Source of the DNA: Thiomicrorhabdus sp.
GTDB taxonomy: Bacteria > Pseudomonadota > Gammaproteobacteria > Thiomicrospirales > Thiomicrospiraceae
Reading direction: 5' to 3'
Length of the DNA: 5,776 bases
Assembly (NCBI GenBank): GCA_015488565.1
Contig: WFNQ01000246.1
Location: forward strand, 1-5,776
Position numbers and translations under genes: made by a program. Below the pieces are notes generated by a model that saw only the letters and a list, made by a program, of their open reading frames with translations, ran no database searches and was not told where the DNA came from. Below are positions 5,029 to 5,776 of the stretch, in pieces (within the stretch, counting starts at the first letter, position 1; each line of letters opens with the position of its first letter).

Positions 5029-5776
5029 ATGAACCCCTTACAAGCCCAATCTGGTCTCAATTTAACAGGCCTCTACTCTCCTGAGTTTGAAAAAGAGAAC
5101 TGTGGTTTTGGTTTAATCGCCAATATAGACGACAAACCCAGCCACAAAGTGGTAAAAATTGCGATTGAGTCTCTCACCAACATGACACACCGTGGTGGTG
5201 TGGCCGCAGATGGGTGTACAGGGGATGGTTGTGGCTTACTCATCAAAAAGCCAAATGCCTTCTTACAAGCAGAAGCCGCACACTTAGGCTATGAACTCTC
5301 GCCTATTTATGCCGTTGGTATGATCTTTTTAAACAAAGATAACAACAAAGCTTCCCTCGCTCGAAACGTACTGGAAGAAAAATTAACCAATAAAGGGCTT
5401 ACCATTGCAGGCTGGCGCCAAGTTCCCGTCAACTCAAGTGTTCTTGGAACGCAAGCAAGCAACATGGAGCCTCAAATTGAACAAATTTTCGTTAATGCAC
5501 CTAAAGGCATGACCGAAGCCGCATTTAATCGCTTACTGTTTACCGCTCGCCGTAAAACCGAAATTGCCATTGAAGCCAATGACCACGATTTTTATATCGC
5601 CTCATTAAATAGCCAGCTATTGGCGTACAAAGGCTTGGTCATGCCAAAAGAGTTACCAGAATATTATCTGGACTTACAAGACCAAAGCTTTACTTCGTCC
5701 TCCATTTCATACCATCAGCGTTTTTCAACCAACACCAGTCCCCAATGGCGTTTAGCACAACCCTTCCGTTTTCTAG
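5029..5776 (+). CDS. gltB: Glutamate synthase (NADPH) large subunit, N-terminal part (3' end outside the window)
   Basis: GltB with GltD converts glutamine plus 2-oxoglutarate to two glutamates, the GOGAT half of ammonia assimilation. The open frame runs without a stop for 249 codons to the right edge. The catalytic N-terminal nucleophile of the class II glutaminase domain is recognisable as C25 in KENCGFGLIA, leaving a 24-residue propeptide for removal. It is followed by THRGGVAADGCTGDGCGLLI (53-72), the QIFVNAP block, the ARRKTEIAI segment, and SLNSQLLAYKGLVMP, all in family order. The FMN-binding synthase domain, the iron-sulfur site and the C-terminal beta-helix lie outside the window. 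AGGA at 5017-5020, eight bases before the ATG, is the ribosome binding site. It has its own promoter at 4881-4910. gltD is expected downstream but is not visible. Confidence 0.96.
   Translation, partial: MNPLQAQSGLNLTGLYSPEFEKENCGFGLIANIDDKPSHKVVKIAIESLTNMTHRGGVAADGCTGDGCGLLIKKPNAFLQAEAAHLGYELSPIYAVGMIFLNKDNNKASLARNVLEEKLTNKGLTIAGWRQVPVNSSVLGTQASNMEPQIEQIFVNAPKGMTEAAFNRLLFTARRKTEIAIEANDHDFYIASLNSQLLAYKGLVMPKELPEYYLDLQDQSFTSSSISYHQRFSTNTSPQWRLAQPFRFL

Noticed and set aside
1..5776. Possible mobile element, defence system, CRISPR array or tRNA/rRNA gene
   Set aside because: No transposase or integrase motif, terminal inverted repeat, spaced direct repeat or tRNA-like cloverleaf was seen. Almost all sequence is accounted for by six recognisable housekeeping genes.

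Overview
The window is an ordinary stretch of core chromosome from a gammaproteobacterium. The evidence is the minus-strand gene order rhodanese (yibN type) - grxC - secB - gpsA, divergent from a phosphoglycerate mutase gpmI. This is the arrangement I recall around gpmM/yibN-grxC-secB-gpsA in Escherichia coli. SecB is itself typical of Proteobacteria. By eye the base composition is moderately AT-rich. The glutamate synthase N-terminus resembles the pseudomonad and marine gammaproteobacterial form. I cannot name the genus.

Layout. Positions 1-1564 hold four tightly packed minus-strand genes read from right to left: a membrane-anchored rhodanese, glutaredoxin 3 (GTG start), the export chaperone SecB, and the N-terminal third of glycerol-3-phosphate dehydrogenase GpsA, which runs off the left edge. 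Gaps of 1, 16 and 6 bases indicate one operon. Positions 1565-1667 are the divergent promoter region. gpmI (1668-3245, plus strand) encodes the cofactor-independent phosphoglycerate mutase with all metal and catalytic residues present. A 186-base gap follows, containing a perfect 10-bp inverted repeat. cls (3432-4859) encodes a two-HKD cardiolipin synthase. A 169-base gap carries the best promoter in the window (TTGATT-18-TATAAT) and a leader of about 110 bases. It leads into gltB (5029 to the right edge), the large subunit of NADPH glutamate synthase, here only its N-terminal amidotransferase domain.

Functional picture. The genes are housekeeping: thiol redox and sulfur handling (rhodanese, glutaredoxin), protein export (SecB), phospholipid synthesis (GpsA makes the glycerol-3-phosphate backbone; Cls makes cardiolipin from phosphatidylglycerol), lower glycolysis (GpmI) and ammonia assimilation (GltB). 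I see no mobile element, CRISPR array, tRNA, rRNA, defence system or broken gene. Nothing supports a previously undescribed system. The items most worth a second look are non-coding: the hairpin after gpmI, whose T-tract lies on the strand opposite to the genes, and the leader of gltB.
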